A stretch of DNA of 64,000 bases from Mycolicibacterium sp. P9-64 (GTDB lineage: Bacteria; Actinomycetota; Actinomycetes; Mycobacteriales; Mycobacteriaceae). Each line of letters starts with the position of its first letter. Position 1 is the first letter of the stretch. The translations under genes and the position numbers were made by a program. The DNA lies in contig NZ_NPKO01000005.1 in NCBI RefSeq assembly GCF_008329605.1, positions 186,001 through 250,000 on the forward strand, in the 5' to 3' direction. A model generated the notes under the pieces. It ran no database searches, was not told where the DNA came from, and worked only from the letters and a program-made list of their open reading frames with translations. Positions 7,869 through 17,977 of this stretch are shown one piece after another.

Positions 7869-9803
7869 TTAATCGCCGGTGCGCGTGAACGTTTCGTCGA
7901 ACTCCATGTCGACTGCGCAGGTTCCGGTCTGCACCCACGTGCCGTGTCCGCTAAGCGACTGAATCGGATCCTGCGGTGGTTGCGGCAGCGGGTACTGCGC
8001 GTCGGTCGTCAGATTCGACAGATCGCCGCTCGGACATGGACCTTGGGTTCGATCGGTCGAGACGAACTTCGTGCCGTCGAACAGCAGGGGGATGTCCCCC
8101 GATGCGACGGAGAAGTAGCTCATGCATCGATCACCGGTACGCAAACAGTCGGTCGTGACGGGTGCGTCCGCCTGCAATACCGGCAGGCCCTTCACCGTGA
8201 AGGTCCGTGTGATGTGGTAGTTGCCCCTTAGTGCTTCGGCAGGCGACACCACCCGCGGTGAGAGATCGGCGGGGTCGGGCAGCGTGTAGAAGTCGGCGTC
8301 GACGTCGACGTCTCCCGTGCGGGTGAACGTCACGGTCCGCTTCTCCGCGCAATGGTCGGGGGTGGTTCTGGTGTGCTCGCCGGTGAGAGTGCCGTCGGGT
8401 CGGGGCGCCAGCGTGAACACCTGCCAGGTCTCGGTCTGTGCGCCCTTGCATTGGCCAGGGGCGACGACGACGGAGAGCCACCGGTCGCCGACCTCGTCGA
8501 ACACCATCGTTGATGCGAACGCGGCGTCGCCCTTGAACTGCGATGCGGTCGCCACGCACCGGCCCGAGTCGCACACCGAGCGCACGCCGTACGTACCGGT
8601 CGACGGCGCCGTGCCGGGTCGCGGTGCGCCGTCCAGTCCGGTGGCCCGGCCGAAGTCGGCCCGGTACACACCGGTGAAGGGACCCGAATTGACTGGCGGC
8701 GCAGCGGTGCCCGACGAAGCGTTGGCGGTGGACGACGGTGCGGCCGGGGTGGGGTCGCCAGGTTTGGTGAACTGCACCGCCGCGAAGACGCCACCGGCGA
8801 TCAGCAGGACGACGGCGACCAGAGCACCGATGAGGATGCCCCGCCGCCCGCCCGACCGATTCGGTGGCGGCGGTGGGAGCGCGCCCACCTGAGCAGGCGT
8901 GGTCGGCGCTTCACTGCTGGATCGCCACGGCTGGGTGTGGGCGGGATCGGGGGCACCGATCGGAGGTGGTGCCTGGTGGATCTGGTTGGCGGGTGGGCCG
9001 ATCGCCTGCTGCGCTGCGGCGGCCAGGTCGATGGTGCTGGGATAGCGATCAGCGGGCAGCTTGGCCAGACCGGTGGCGATCACGTGGTCCATTGCCACCG
9101 GAACGGTGTCGTGGTCCTGCGACGGGCTCGGTGGAGGGGTGACCATGTGCCCCACCGCAATCTGCTCGAGGGTGTCGCCTGGGTACGGCACCACTCCGGT
9201 CAAACACTGAAACAGCACGCACGCCAATGCATAGACGTCCGAGCTCGGCTGAATCTCTCCGGTCTGGAAACGCTCCGGCGCCATGTAGGCCCACGTGCCG
9301 ATGGTGGTGTTGGCCGACGTCAATGCGGTATCGCCGGTGGCGCGGGCGATGCCGAAGTCGATCAGGTAGGCGAAGTCGTTGTCGGCCAACAGAATGTTCG
9401 ATGGTTTGACGTCGCGGTGCACCAGCCCGGTCCGGTGGGCGCTGTGCAGTGCCGAGGCGATCTGCTCGATGATGTTCACTGCGCGTGCCGGTGGCATGGG
9501 GCCGTCGTTGAGCACGGTGTGCAGGTCCGTGCCTGCTATGAGCCGCATCGTGACGTACAACCGGCCGTCGATCTCGCCGACGTCGTAGATCGGCACGATG
9601 TGCGGGTCGTCGAGACGTGCCGCCGCGCGGGCTTCGCGGCGAAAGCGCCTGTCGAACTCGGGGTCTTCGGCGTAGTGCGGCAACAGCATCTTCAGCGCAA
9701 CCACGCGGTCGATCTGGGTGTCGTGGGCGCGCCAGACCTCGCCCATGCCGCCTCGACCCAGCAGTTCGATCAGCTGGTAGCGGCCGAATGACGTGCCCTC
9801 CAC
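7869..9803 (-). CDS. Ser/Thr protein kinase with eight-cysteine extracellular domain
   Basis: This 644-residue kinase has glycine loop GRGGMGEVW (16-24), Lys38, HRDVKPSN (129-136), DFG (149-151) and an activation loop with Thr166/Thr167 before GTWAYMAPE. A Pro-rich linker leads to one membrane span at about 322-344. The outside domain (about 365-644) begins GPFTGVYRADFG and has eight cysteines in the same order as in the paralogue at 9848. It is neither a PASTA nor a PknH-type sensor. Start GTG 9803 lies 6 nt after a TATCGT box. The paralogue upstream ends 44 bp away, so this looks like a tandem duplication with its own promoter kept. Confidence 0.95.
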   Translation of the reverse strand: MEGTSFGRYQLIELLGRGGMGEVWRAHDTQIDRVVALKMLLPHYAEDPEFDRRFRREARAAARLDDPHIVPIYDVGEIDGRLYVTMRLIAGTDLHTVLNDGPMPPARAVNIIEQIASALHSAHRTGLVHRDVKPSNILLADNDFAYLIDFGIARATGDTALTSANTTIGTWAYMAPERFQTGEIQPSSDVYALACVLFQCLTGVVPYPGDTLEQIAVGHMVTPPPSPSQDHDTVPVAMDHVIATGLAKLPADRYPSTIDLAAAAQQAIGPPANQIHQAPPPIGAPDPAHTQPWRSSSEAPTTPAQVGALPPPPPNRSGGRRGILIGALVAVVLLIAGGVFAAVQFTKPGDPTPAAPSSTANASSGTAAPPVNSGPFTGVYRADFGRATGLDGAPRPGTAPSTGTYGVRSVCDSGRCVATASQFKGDAAFASTMVFDEVGDRWLSVVVAPGQCKGAQTETWQVFTLAPRPDGTLTGEHTRTTPDHCAEKRTVTFTRTGDVDVDADFYTLPDPADLSPRVVSPAEALRGNYHITRTFTVKGLPVLQADAPVTTDCLRTGDRCMSYFSVASGDIPLLFDGTKFVSTDRTQGPCPSGDLSNLTTDAQYPLPQPPQDPIQSLSGHGTWVQTGTCAVDMEFDETFTRTGD

Positions 9804-9809
9804 CGGCTC

Positions 9810-9815
9810 ACGATA
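9810..9815 (-). promoter_or_regulatory. -10 box TATCGT of leaderless kinase gene
   Basis: Same box and 6-nt spacing to GTG as at 1101 and 11738. It lies in the 44-bp gap between the tandem kinase genes. Confidence 0.55.
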
Positions 9816-9847
9816 TCGATCAATCGTCGAGTCCGTGGGCGCGATCG

Positions 9848-11731
<1,884 letters not shown>

Positions 11732-11737
11732 CAGCTC

Positions 11738-11743
11738 ACGATA
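11738..11743 (-). promoter_or_regulatory. -10 box TATCGT of leaderless kinase gene
   Basis: Third copy of the TATCGT-N6-GTG arrangement shared by the three kinase paralogues. Confidence 0.55.
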
Positions 11744-11784
11744 AGCAGCAGACCACTACTCCTGGGGGCGAACGACCGTGACGG

Positions 11785-13224
11785 TCAGATGCCAGGCGTG
11801 CGGTGCGCCCAGGGATTCGCCTGCTCGAGCTGGCTGGCGATGCGAATCAGGACGTCCTCGCGGCCGTACGCGGCGGCGAGCTGCGTTCCGATCGGCAAGC
11901 CCTCGGCGGTCCACTCCAGCGGCAGGCTGATGGCGGGTTGGCCGCTGGTGTTGAACGGAGGTGTGAACGCCACGAACTGGCCTGCCCGCGCCATCGCCGA
12001 CATCGGGTCATCGGGATCGTTGCCGATGGTGCCGAGTGTGAGCGGCAGCTCGGCCACCGTCGGCGTGAGCAGGAGATCCCAGCCGTCGTGCCACCACGAC
12101 TGCAGCGCACGCCGGTACTGGCTGGCCTCTGACAGCGCGAGCGCGTAGTCGACGGACGAGAAGTTGGTGGCGAAGTCGGCCTGGATTCTGTTCATCGGCT
12201 CGAGCTCGTGATCCGCCAGTGGACGGCCCAACTGATCTTCGAAGCGGCGCCGCGCCAGCCCCATCTGAGTGGCCCACAGCGCCATGAACTTCGGTGTGAA
12301 GGTCTTGTCCTCCAACGCCTTCGGCCATGCTGGCTCGACGTGGTGGCCCAACGATTCGAGGAGTCGGCCGACGGCGCGTGTCGCGTCGACGACTTCGGCA
12401 TCGACCGGCCCGCCCTGCGGATGGTGATCGAGGATGCCGATCCGCAGCCGGCCCGGGTCGGCGCCGAGCTCGTCGACGTACGGGCGTGTGGGTGCCGGTG
12501 CGATCACGGTGTCGCCGATGCCCGGTCCACACGTCGCGTCGAGCAACGCGGCCGAATCGCGAACGGTGCGGCTGACGCAGTGCTCGACCCCCAGCCCCGT
12601 CTCGTCGCGGATCGGGCCGACGGAGATGCGGCCCTGGCTGGGTTTGAGCCCGACCAGGCCGCAGCACGACGCCGGGATGCGAATCGACCCGCCGCCGTCA
12701 CTGGCGTGGGCGAACGGCACCATGCCCGATGCCACCGCGGCGGCGGCGCCGCCGCTCGACCCGCCGGGGGAGCGTGTCACGTCCCACGGGTTGTGGGTGG
12801 CGCCCCATGCGATCGGCTCGGTGGTCGGCACGCTGCCGAGCTCGGGACTGTTGGTACGCCCGGCGATGACGAGCCCGGCAGCGCGATGGCGGCTGACGAG
12901 CGTCGTGTCGGCGTCGGCGATGACGCCCGCCTCCTTGAACGCGACGTTGCCGTTGCTGATCCGTTGACCGGCGTACGAGGCGTAGAGGTCCTTGATGAGG
13001 AACGGGACGCCGCGGAACGGGCCGTCGGGAAGCTCCGCGCTCGCGGCCGTCTCGCGGGCGTGATCGAACCAGCGGATCACGACGGCGTTGATGGCGGGGT
13101 CGTAGCGTTCGATGCGCTCGATCGCCGCCTCGAGAAGCTCGCTGGGGGAGACGTCACCCGACGCGACGAGGGCCGCCTGATCGGTGGCGTCCATCCAACG
13201 GGTCTGGTCGGCAAGTGAGCTCAT
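11785..13224 (-). CDS. Amidase (amidase signature family)
   Basis: This 479-residue hydrolase belongs to the amidase-signature family, which cuts amide bonds with a Ser-cisSer-Lys triad. The lysine lies in PFLIKDLYA. The Gly/Ser-rich block [16 protein letters not shown] supplies the cis-serine, and the nucleophilic serine is in the following [11 protein letters not shown] segment. Length and layout fit the mycobacterial AmiB/AmiC-type enzymes; the substrate is unknown. ATG 13224 is used because the 10 residues from the upstream in-frame codon (13254) do not look like family sequence and ATG 13224 has a plausible AGG-type site. No operon partner is clear. Confidence 0.9.
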   Translation of the reverse strand: MSSLADQTRWMDATDQAALVASGDVSPSELLEAAIERIERYDPAINAVVIRWFDHARETAASAELPDGPFRGVPFLIKDLYASYAGQRISNGNVAFKEAGVIADADTTLVSRHRAAGLVIAGRTNSPELGSVPTTEPIAWGATHNPWDVTRSPGGSSGGAAAAVASGMVPFAHASDGGGSIRIPASCCGLVGLKPSQGRISVGPIRDETGLGVEHCVSRTVRDSAALLDATCGPGIGDTVIAPAPTRPYVDELGADPGRLRIGILDHHPQGGPVDAEVVDATRAVGRLLESLGHHVEPAWPKALEDKTFTPKFMALWATQMGLARRRFEDQLGRPLADHELEPMNRIQADFATNFSSVDYALALSEASQYRRALQSWWHDGWDLLLTPTVAELPLTLGTIGNDPDDPMSAMARAGQFVAFTPPFNTSGQPAISLPLEWTAEGLPIGTQLAAAYGREDVLIRIASQLEQANPWAHRTPGI

Positions 13225-13322
13225 GCCAACCTGTCTAGCACGGCAGGCAGACACGGCTCAGTAGATGCCGAACAACGTGAATCCTTGAGCGGCAGCCTGG
13301 AATCCGACCGCGCTGGTCTTCT

Positions 13323-14195
13323 TCAGGCTGCGCCATGCCCAAGCGGGTCCAATTGCGCTTCGGTGGCGTCGTCGTGGTCGGTGGAGATGCTGAGCTCGCG
13401 CCACGCCTCGTCGGATTCGGCAAGCGCACGTCCGGCCGCCGTGCCATAGCGGAAGGCGTCGCTGCCGAGCAGCAGCCGCAGAGGCGGTTCCGGCATCGCG
13501 GCCACCTCGAGGACAACACGCGCCACCTTGGCGGGGTCACCCGCCTCGGTGCTGAGGCCGGCGCGGATCATCCGTGCGCGGTCGCCGACCGTCTGCTCGT
13601 ACGGTGCGCTGATGGCCGGTATCGCCATCGAGCTTCCTGCCCAATCAGTGCGCATACCACCGGGTTCCAGGACGGTGACCTTGATCCCGAGTGGCGCGAC
13701 TTCCTGACTCAGCACGCTCGAGAAGCCGCCGACCGCCCACTTGGCCGATTGATACGCGCCGAGGCCTGCGCTCGCCATCCGCCCACCCACCGAGGAGACC
13801 TGGATGACGTGGCCGGAGCCCTGTGCCCGCAGCTGCGGCAGCGCGGCCTTGGTGACGGTGACGACCCCGAACAGGTTGGTTTCGATTTGTGCGCGGAAGT
13901 CGTCGAGGCTGGTGTCCTCGATCGCCGCGAGGTCGGCGTACCCGGCGTTGTTGACCACGACGTCGAGTCGGCCGAACGCGTCGACCGCGGTGCGGACCGC
14001 GGCGTCGGCGGCCGCGGGATCGGTGACGTCGAGTGCGACGGCGCGGACCCGATCTCCGTACGCGTCAACGAGGTTGGCGAGCGGTTCGGCCCTTCGCGCG
14101 GTCGCCACCACGTGGTGACCGGCCGCCAAGGCCGCTTCGACGATCTCCCTGCCGAGTCCGCGAGAGCTGCCGGTGACGAGAAATACCTGGGACAC
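13323..14195 (-). CDS. Short-chain dehydrogenase/reductase under TetR control
   Basis: This 290-residue SDR has the cofactor motif TGSSRGLG, NNAGYAD, catalytic Ser in QVSSVGG and YQSAK. The C-terminal extension is typical of extended-tail SDRs acting on unknown carbonyls or alcohols. GTG 14195 has an excellent GGAGGAGG site. On the minus strand TTGACA (14262-14257) and TTCAAT (14239-14234) are 17 bp apart and make a good promoter. One palindromic operator overlaps its upstream end and a second lies downstream of the -10. The TetR gene is divergent, so the SDR is very likely its main target. Confidence 0.92.
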   Translation of the reverse strand: MSQVFLVTGSSRGLGREIVEAALAAGHHVVATARRAEPLANLVDAYGDRVRAVALDVTDPAAADAAVRTAVDAFGRLDVVVNNAGYADLAAIEDTSLDDFRAQIETNLFGVVTVTKAALPQLRAQGSGHVIQVSSVGGRMASAGLGAYQSAKWAVGGFSSVLSQEVAPLGIKVTVLEPGGMRTDWAGSSMAIPAISAPYEQTVGDRARMIRAGLSTEAGDPAKVARVVLEVAAMPEPPLRLLLGSDAFRYGTAAGRALAESDEAWRELSISTDHDDATEAQLDPLGHGAA

Positions 14196-14213
14196 GATGC
14201 CTCCTCCGATTAG

Positions 14214-14233
14214 TCAACTGAACGGTTAGTTGC
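14214..14233. promoter_or_regulatory. TetR operator, proximal to SDR gene
   Basis: TCAACTGAACGGTTAGTTGC has CAACT/AGTTG arms and closely matches the second copy at 14259. It lies just downstream of the SDR -10 box, where a bound repressor would block transcription. Confidence 0.75.
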
Positions 14234-14258
14234 ATTGAACTCTCGACGCGGTGCATTG

Positions 14259-14278
14259 TCAACTAGACGGTTAGTTGA
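14259..14278. promoter_or_regulatory. TetR operator, proximal to tetR gene
   Basis: TCAACTAGACGGTTAGTTGA has perfect 7-bp arms TCAACTA/TAGTTGA. It overlaps the SDR -35 box and ends 2 nt before the tetR -10 box TAGAGT (14280-14285), so one site could control both genes, including the repressor itself. Confidence 0.78.
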
Positions 14279-14291
14279 TTAGAGTGGGGGA

Positions 14292-14855
14292 ATGGTCAGA
14301 GACGCCGATGCCACCCGCAGACGCCTGCTCGATGCGGCCGCCGAAGAGTTCGCGGCGTTCGGCATCGCCGGGGCACGCGTCGACCGGATCGCCATCGCGG
14401 CGGCGTCGAACAAGGCGCAGATCTATCACTACTTCGGCAACAAGGATGGCTTGTTCGAGGCGGTGTTCCACGACCTCGTCGTGACGACGCTGCGCGACAG
14501 CCCGATCGACGCCAACGATCTGCCGGAGTACGCCGGGCGGTTGTTCGACGGTTACGTCGCACGCCCGCACGTACAGCGGCTCGCTACCTGGTACCGGCTG
14601 GAGCGCGCCGGAACACAGGATCCGATCGACATCATCGCGGAGTCGAACGCGGCGAAGGTGGAGGCCATCGCGAAGGCTCAAGCAGAAGGCGCGGTGACCG
14701 ACCGGTGGTCGGCGGTCGACCTGCTCGGGTTGGTGCTGCAGATCTCCGGGCTGTGGTCGGGGATGACGCCCGAGTTCGCCGCATTGGTCGACGACGAGGA
14801 TCACGCGCACCGCCGCGCGGTCATCGTCGACGCAGTCCGCGCGCTACTGGCCTAG
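14292..14855 (+). CDS. TetR-family transcriptional regulator
   Basis: This 187-residue regulator has an N-terminal helix-turn-helix (RRRLLDAAAEEFAAFG-type opening, then KAQIYHYFGNKDGLF) and a variable ligand domain. It is divergent from the SDR gene with a 96-bp spacer holding two like operators, the standard layout of a local repressor. The -10 box TAGAGT is 6 nt before ATG 14292, suggesting a leaderless transcript. The ligand is unknown but is probably the SDR's substrate or product. Confidence 0.93.
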   Translation: MVRDADATRRRLLDAAAEEFAAFGIAGARVDRIAIAAASNKAQIYHYFGNKDGLFEAVFHDLVVTTLRDSPIDANDLPEYAGRLFDGYVARPHVQRLATWYRLERAGTQDPIDIIAESNAAKVEAIAKAQAEGAVTDRWSAVDLLGLVLQISGLWSGMTPEFAALVDDEDHAHRRAVIVDAVRALLA

Positions 14856-14869
14856 CGCGCCAAAAGACT

Positions 14870-14901
14870 TCGCGCCCACCGGCGGTGGCCGATGGGCGCG
14901 A
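14870..14901. terminator. Hairpin between convergent tetR and Pro-rich protein genes
   Basis: TCGCGCCCA (14870-14878) pairs perfectly with TGGGCGCGA (14893-14901) around a 14-nt loop. It lies between the two stops at 14855 and 14925 and could serve both directions. Confidence 0.55.
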
Positions 14902-14924
14902 GAGTCAATCGATGTAGAGCCGAA

Positions 14925-15617
14925 TCACCCTGGCGGCGGAGGCACGGGTGGAACGGCGCCAGGCGGTGGCGGCGGTCCGCCGGGAGGCGGAGCGTCGGCC
15001 GGGTCCGGCAGGAACTCGGCGAGCCCCGACGGGATGTTGGTCCCCGGCAGCGGCGCGGTGCCAGGCAGCGGTTCGCCGAGTTGGTCCTTCGGCACCTGCC
15101 CCAGCAGTCCACCCTTCAGGTCGCCGGCCCGGTACAGGTCGATGTACCGACCCAGCCACTCCCGCTTGCTGACGTCCGCGTTCTCCTGACCGGGAGCCAC
15201 GTCGAACTGTTCACCCTTGCCTGGTGCTGCGGGCACTTCGTTGAGCGCCCCCGCACCGTAGGCGTTGTTGAACACGTTCAGGTTCGGAGGTGTCCCCACC
15301 GCCCCCGGTAGCGATGGCGCCGGGGCCTGGGCCAGGACGCTCGAGGCGTCCAGGCCGTAGACGGGGGGTGCACCGAGTGCGCCGGGTCCCGCGGAGGGCG
15401 CGTTGCTCTGCGCCAGCACACCAAACCCACCAATCGGTGCGCCGATGATCGGAATCGTCGGACCGGGCGGTGGAGGTGGTGCAGGATCTCCGGGAGCCGG
15501 CAGCGGATCGGGCGGTGCGTCGTCGGCGACGGCGGTCGCCGGGAAGGCGACCGCCGCTCCGACGGCGAGCACGCCGAATGCTGCGGCCGCGATGCGATTT
15601 CGGTCAATCATGGCCAA
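14925..15617 (-). CDS. Secreted proline-rich protein
   Basis: I do not recognise a family for this 230-residue protein. A signal peptide is clear: IDRNRIAAAAFGVLAVG, ending near AVADDAPP. The mature part is rich in Pro, Gly and Ala, with Pro runs at both ends and a more ordered centre (about residues 110-170) containing NVFNNAYGAGALNEVPAAPG and KREWLGRYIDLYRAGDLKGG. ATG 15617 and ATG 15611 are both possible starts. It follows two MspA-like porin genes on the same strand at a 46-bp spacing, so it may be a cell-envelope protein made with them. Confidence 0.8.
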   Translation of the reverse strand: MAMIDRNRIAAAAFGVLAVGAAVAFPATAVADDAPPDPLPAPGDPAPPPPPGPTIPIIGAPIGGFGVLAQSNAPSAGPGALGAPPVYGLDASSVLAQAPAPSLPGAVGTPPNLNVFNNAYGAGALNEVPAAPGKGEQFDVAPGQENADVSKREWLGRYIDLYRAGDLKGGLLGQVPKDQLGEPLPGTAPLPGTNIPSGLAEFLPDPADAPPPGGPPPPPGAVPPVPPPPG

Positions 15618-15663
15618 CTGTCCTGCTTTCGGTGTGGGTGCCCGGTGTGCTCTGCGACCAACC

Positions 15664-16344
15664 TCAGACGGACTTCGTCACCCCGTAGTAGGCGACGATG
15701 TCGTCGGTGTCCGTCGTCGAGCTGGTCAGCGTCGCGTACGACCGAATGAACGACTGACCGACGCAACCGTCGACCTTGATGTGCGTGTCCTTCAGCGTGA
15801 CGCGCACGGGGGCGGCCTTGAACGTCTTCTTGTCGACCGTCACCGTCGACACCGTGCCCGGCTTCGGGTGGATCTCGATGGTGCCCGACAGCGGGAACGA
15901 CAGCGCGGGTGCGAAGACGGGGCCGGTCGCCGGGAAGCTGAGGCCACCGACATTGACGCCGGCCTGGCCGATCAGACGAACCTGCCCGAGCTCGATGCCG
16001 CAGCCGATCTGGTAACCGGCCTCCAACGTTCCACCGTTCAGCGACGTCTTGCCGCTGCCGGTGACGGTACCGGTGAACGTGCCGCCCACCAGGTACTCGC
16101 GCGACGAGACCGCGGTGGTCAGCGGGGCGACGGGAAGCTGGGTCTCGTCCTTGGCGACGACGGTCAGCGTCCAGCCGTCGGGGCTCGTCACGACGCCTGG
16201 TTCGGCGGAAGCGACGACGCCGTTGTCCGGCGGCGGGCCGGGGTCAGCGGCGGGATCGACGGGCGGGTCCGCCAACGCGAGCGGCGTGGCGGCGGCAAAG
16301 GTAAGGGTCATGCAGGCGGCTGCCACTGCGGCGAAGCGATTCAT
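15664..16344 (-). CDS. MspA-family porin-like protein (copy 2)
   Basis: This 226-residue exported protein has a signal peptide ending at ALADPP and a Pro/Asp-rich spacer. MspA-family features follow: TTAVSSREYLVGGTFTG, GGTLEAGYQIGCGI and a C-terminal GQSFIRSYATLTSS. MspA proteins form octameric pores in the mycobacterial outer membrane. It is the same length as the gene at 16374 and clearly a tandem duplicate, 29 bp downstream of it. It has two Cys in the mature part (IGCGI and DGCVG), unlike classical MspA. Start ATG 16344 follows GAGAGAACACA on the coding strand. Confidence 0.88.
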   Translation of the reverse strand: MNRFAAVAAACMTLTFAAATPLALADPPVDPAADPGPPPDNGVVASAEPGVVTSPDGWTLTVVAKDETQLPVAPLTTAVSSREYLVGGTFTGTVTGSGKTSLNGGTLEAGYQIGCGIELGQVRLIGQAGVNVGGLSFPATGPVFAPALSFPLSGTIEIHPKPGTVSTVTVDKKTFKAAPVRVTLKDTHIKVDGCVGQSFIRSYATLTSSTTDTDDIVAYYGVTKSV

Positions 16345-16373
16345 TGTGTTCTCTCGTTCGAGGTCGACTGTGG

Positions 16374-17054
16374 TTAGACGGACTTGGTGACGCCGAGGTA
16401 GGTGATGACGTCGTCGGTGTTGTCGGTCGAGGAGGTCAGCGTCGCGTAGGAGCGGATGAACGACTGGCCGGCACACTGGTCGGTCTTGACGCGGACACCG
16501 GTGATGGTGACACGCGCCGTGGTGCCCTTGAACGACTTCTTGTCGATCGCGACCGTGGTCACGGTGCCGGGCTTCAGGTAGACCTTGCCCTGCAGGCTGA
16601 TACCGGCCGAGACGCTGGGCAGGCCAATCGCGCTGAGGCCGGGGGTGATGCTCGCACCGGGGTTGATCTCCGTCTCGTCGGAGACGATGCCGCAGCCGAT
16701 CTGCTCGCCGGCCTCGAGTGTTCCGCCGGTCAGCTTGGTCTTGCCGCCGCCGGTGATCTTGCCGGTGAAGGTGCCTGCGATCAGGTACTCACGCGACGAG
16801 ATCGCGGTGGTCAACGGTGCGACGGGCAGCTGCGTCTCGTTGGCACCGCTAACCTCGAGGTGCCATCCGTCCGGGGTGTTCAGAACTCCGGGAGGAGCGG
16901 ACGGGACTGCGCCCTCGGGAGGCAGGGGGTTGGTGGCGTTGATGGGAACGACGGCGGGGTCCGGCGGCGGAGGCGGGTCGGCCAGTGCGAGGGGCGCGAC
17001 TCCGACGGGTAGCGCGATGCAGACAGTTGCCAACATGGCTAAACGGTTCAACAT
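16374..17054 (-). CDS. MspA-family porin-like protein (copy 1)
   Basis: This 226-residue paralogue of the next gene has signal peptide MLNRLAMLATVCIALPVG, cleaved near ALADPP. Shared blocks are ETQLPVAPLTTAISSREYL, GGTLEAGEQIGCGI and CAGQSFIRSYATLTSS. The middle part differs between the copies, the region expected to shape the pore rim or loops. ATG 17054 is chosen because it begins the signal peptide; the frame stays open upstream to 17540 without secretion features. It is probably first in an operon with the second porin and the Pro-rich protein. Confidence 0.88.
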   Translation of the reverse strand: MLNRLAMLATVCIALPVGVAPLALADPPPPPDPAVVPINATNPLPPEGAVPSAPPGVLNTPDGWHLEVSGANETQLPVAPLTTAISSREYLIAGTFTGKITGGGKTKLTGGTLEAGEQIGCGIVSDETEINPGASITPGLSAIGLPSVSAGISLQGKVYLKPGTVTTVAIDKKSFKGTTARVTITGVRVKTDQCAGQSFIRSYATLTSSTDNTDDVITYLGVTKSV

Positions 17055-17412
17055 GGTGTTAAGGGCGCCTCTCGTGGGTCGGAATCCGAGTGGATCCAAC
17101 GAATCTGTCGCGTCGGAGCATCTAATGGTCGAGTTGCCAAACGGTGAACGGGCGCCTAACAATTCGCGCCCCGTTCCCATCGAATGAGCGTCTGCGAAGA
17201 ACGTCCTCAGGCAGTTCACATCTAGTCCCAATCGCGATGAAAGCCAATGGATGGCCGTTGGAGGCCATCCGTTGGTGGCACGTTCACAATTTGGACACCT
17301 AGCCAACCGACCGTGGGGGGCTGTACCGCCTTCGAGACCGGACGGGGCTTGTCGACGTGGGTGCACTGGATACAGGCCAACCCCTGCGAAACCGACTACC
17401 ACGGAGGAAATC
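17055..17412. other. Non-coding gap between porin operon and exported-protein gene
   Basis: This 358-bp divergent intergenic region should contain the minus-strand promoter of the porin genes and the plus-strand promoter of the gene at 17413. Plus-strand frames here lack coding character. I see no palindrome or repeat worth naming. Confidence 0.5.
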
Positions 17413-17943
17413 TTGACTTCATTCCGCACATGCCTGCGAGCATCTGCACCAGCGATGATCGTGCTCGGCGTTGGGTTCTCGGTCCTGCCAACCGCGTGGG
17501 CCGACGACGATGCCGCCGACCCCGGGAGCCCCGGACCCATTCAGGTCGCCGTAGCCCCGCAGTCGGACGACGCGACAGCGCCCGCGGTGGCGGCGTGCCA
17601 GACGTTCGGTCAGGTGCTCGACGGCGCCTCGAACTACTACGGCAGCTTCGCCGACTCCTTCGAGGGTTCCGACTACTCGGACCCGGCGGTGCAGAGCAGC
17701 AACGAGGTTGGCCGGACCGCGTTGCGCCAGGCCGCTGGCACCGCGATGGACGCGTCGAACGTCCCTGGATTGCAGCCCGAGATCGCGGACCCGATGCGGA
17801 GTTGGTCGTTGGGCGCGACGGCGCTGCTGGTCAAGATGGGGTTGCGCATTCCAGGCGACAGCCTGAACAACACCGCGAACTCGATGAACAACAACGCCGA
17901 AAAGGTCCAGGAGGCGTGCGCGGCGGCAGGCACGCACGCCTAG
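17413..17943 (+). CDS. Small exported protein of unknown function
   Basis: This 176-residue protein starts at TTG 17413, 6 nt after a GGAGG site, and opens with a signal peptide (LTSFRTCLRASAPAMIVLGV, cut near TAWADDD). An upstream ATG at 17251 in frame would put 54 non-secretory residues before the signal, so TTG is preferred. The mature part has two Cys (AACQTF and QEACAAA), probably a disulfide, around a mostly helical Ala/Asn/Ser-rich region. I do not recognise the family. The lipoprotein gene at 17978 follows after 34 bp on the same strand. Confidence 0.75.
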   Translation: MTSFRTCLRASAPAMIVLGVGFSVLPTAWADDDAADPGSPGPIQVAVAPQSDDATAPAVAACQTFGQVLDGASNYYGSFADSFEGSDYSDPAVQSSNEVGRTALRQAAGTAMDASNVPGLQPEIADPMRSWSLGATALLVKMGLRIPGDSLNNTANSMNNNAEKVQEACAAAGTHA

Positions 17944-17977
17944 CGGCGAGTAAACGATCCATGGGAACGGGAGCCTC

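Noticed and set aside
17251..17412. ATG 17251 as start of the exported protein at 17413
   Set aside because: It would place 54 Arg/Pro-rich residues before a clear signal peptide; TTG 17413 has a GGAGG site.
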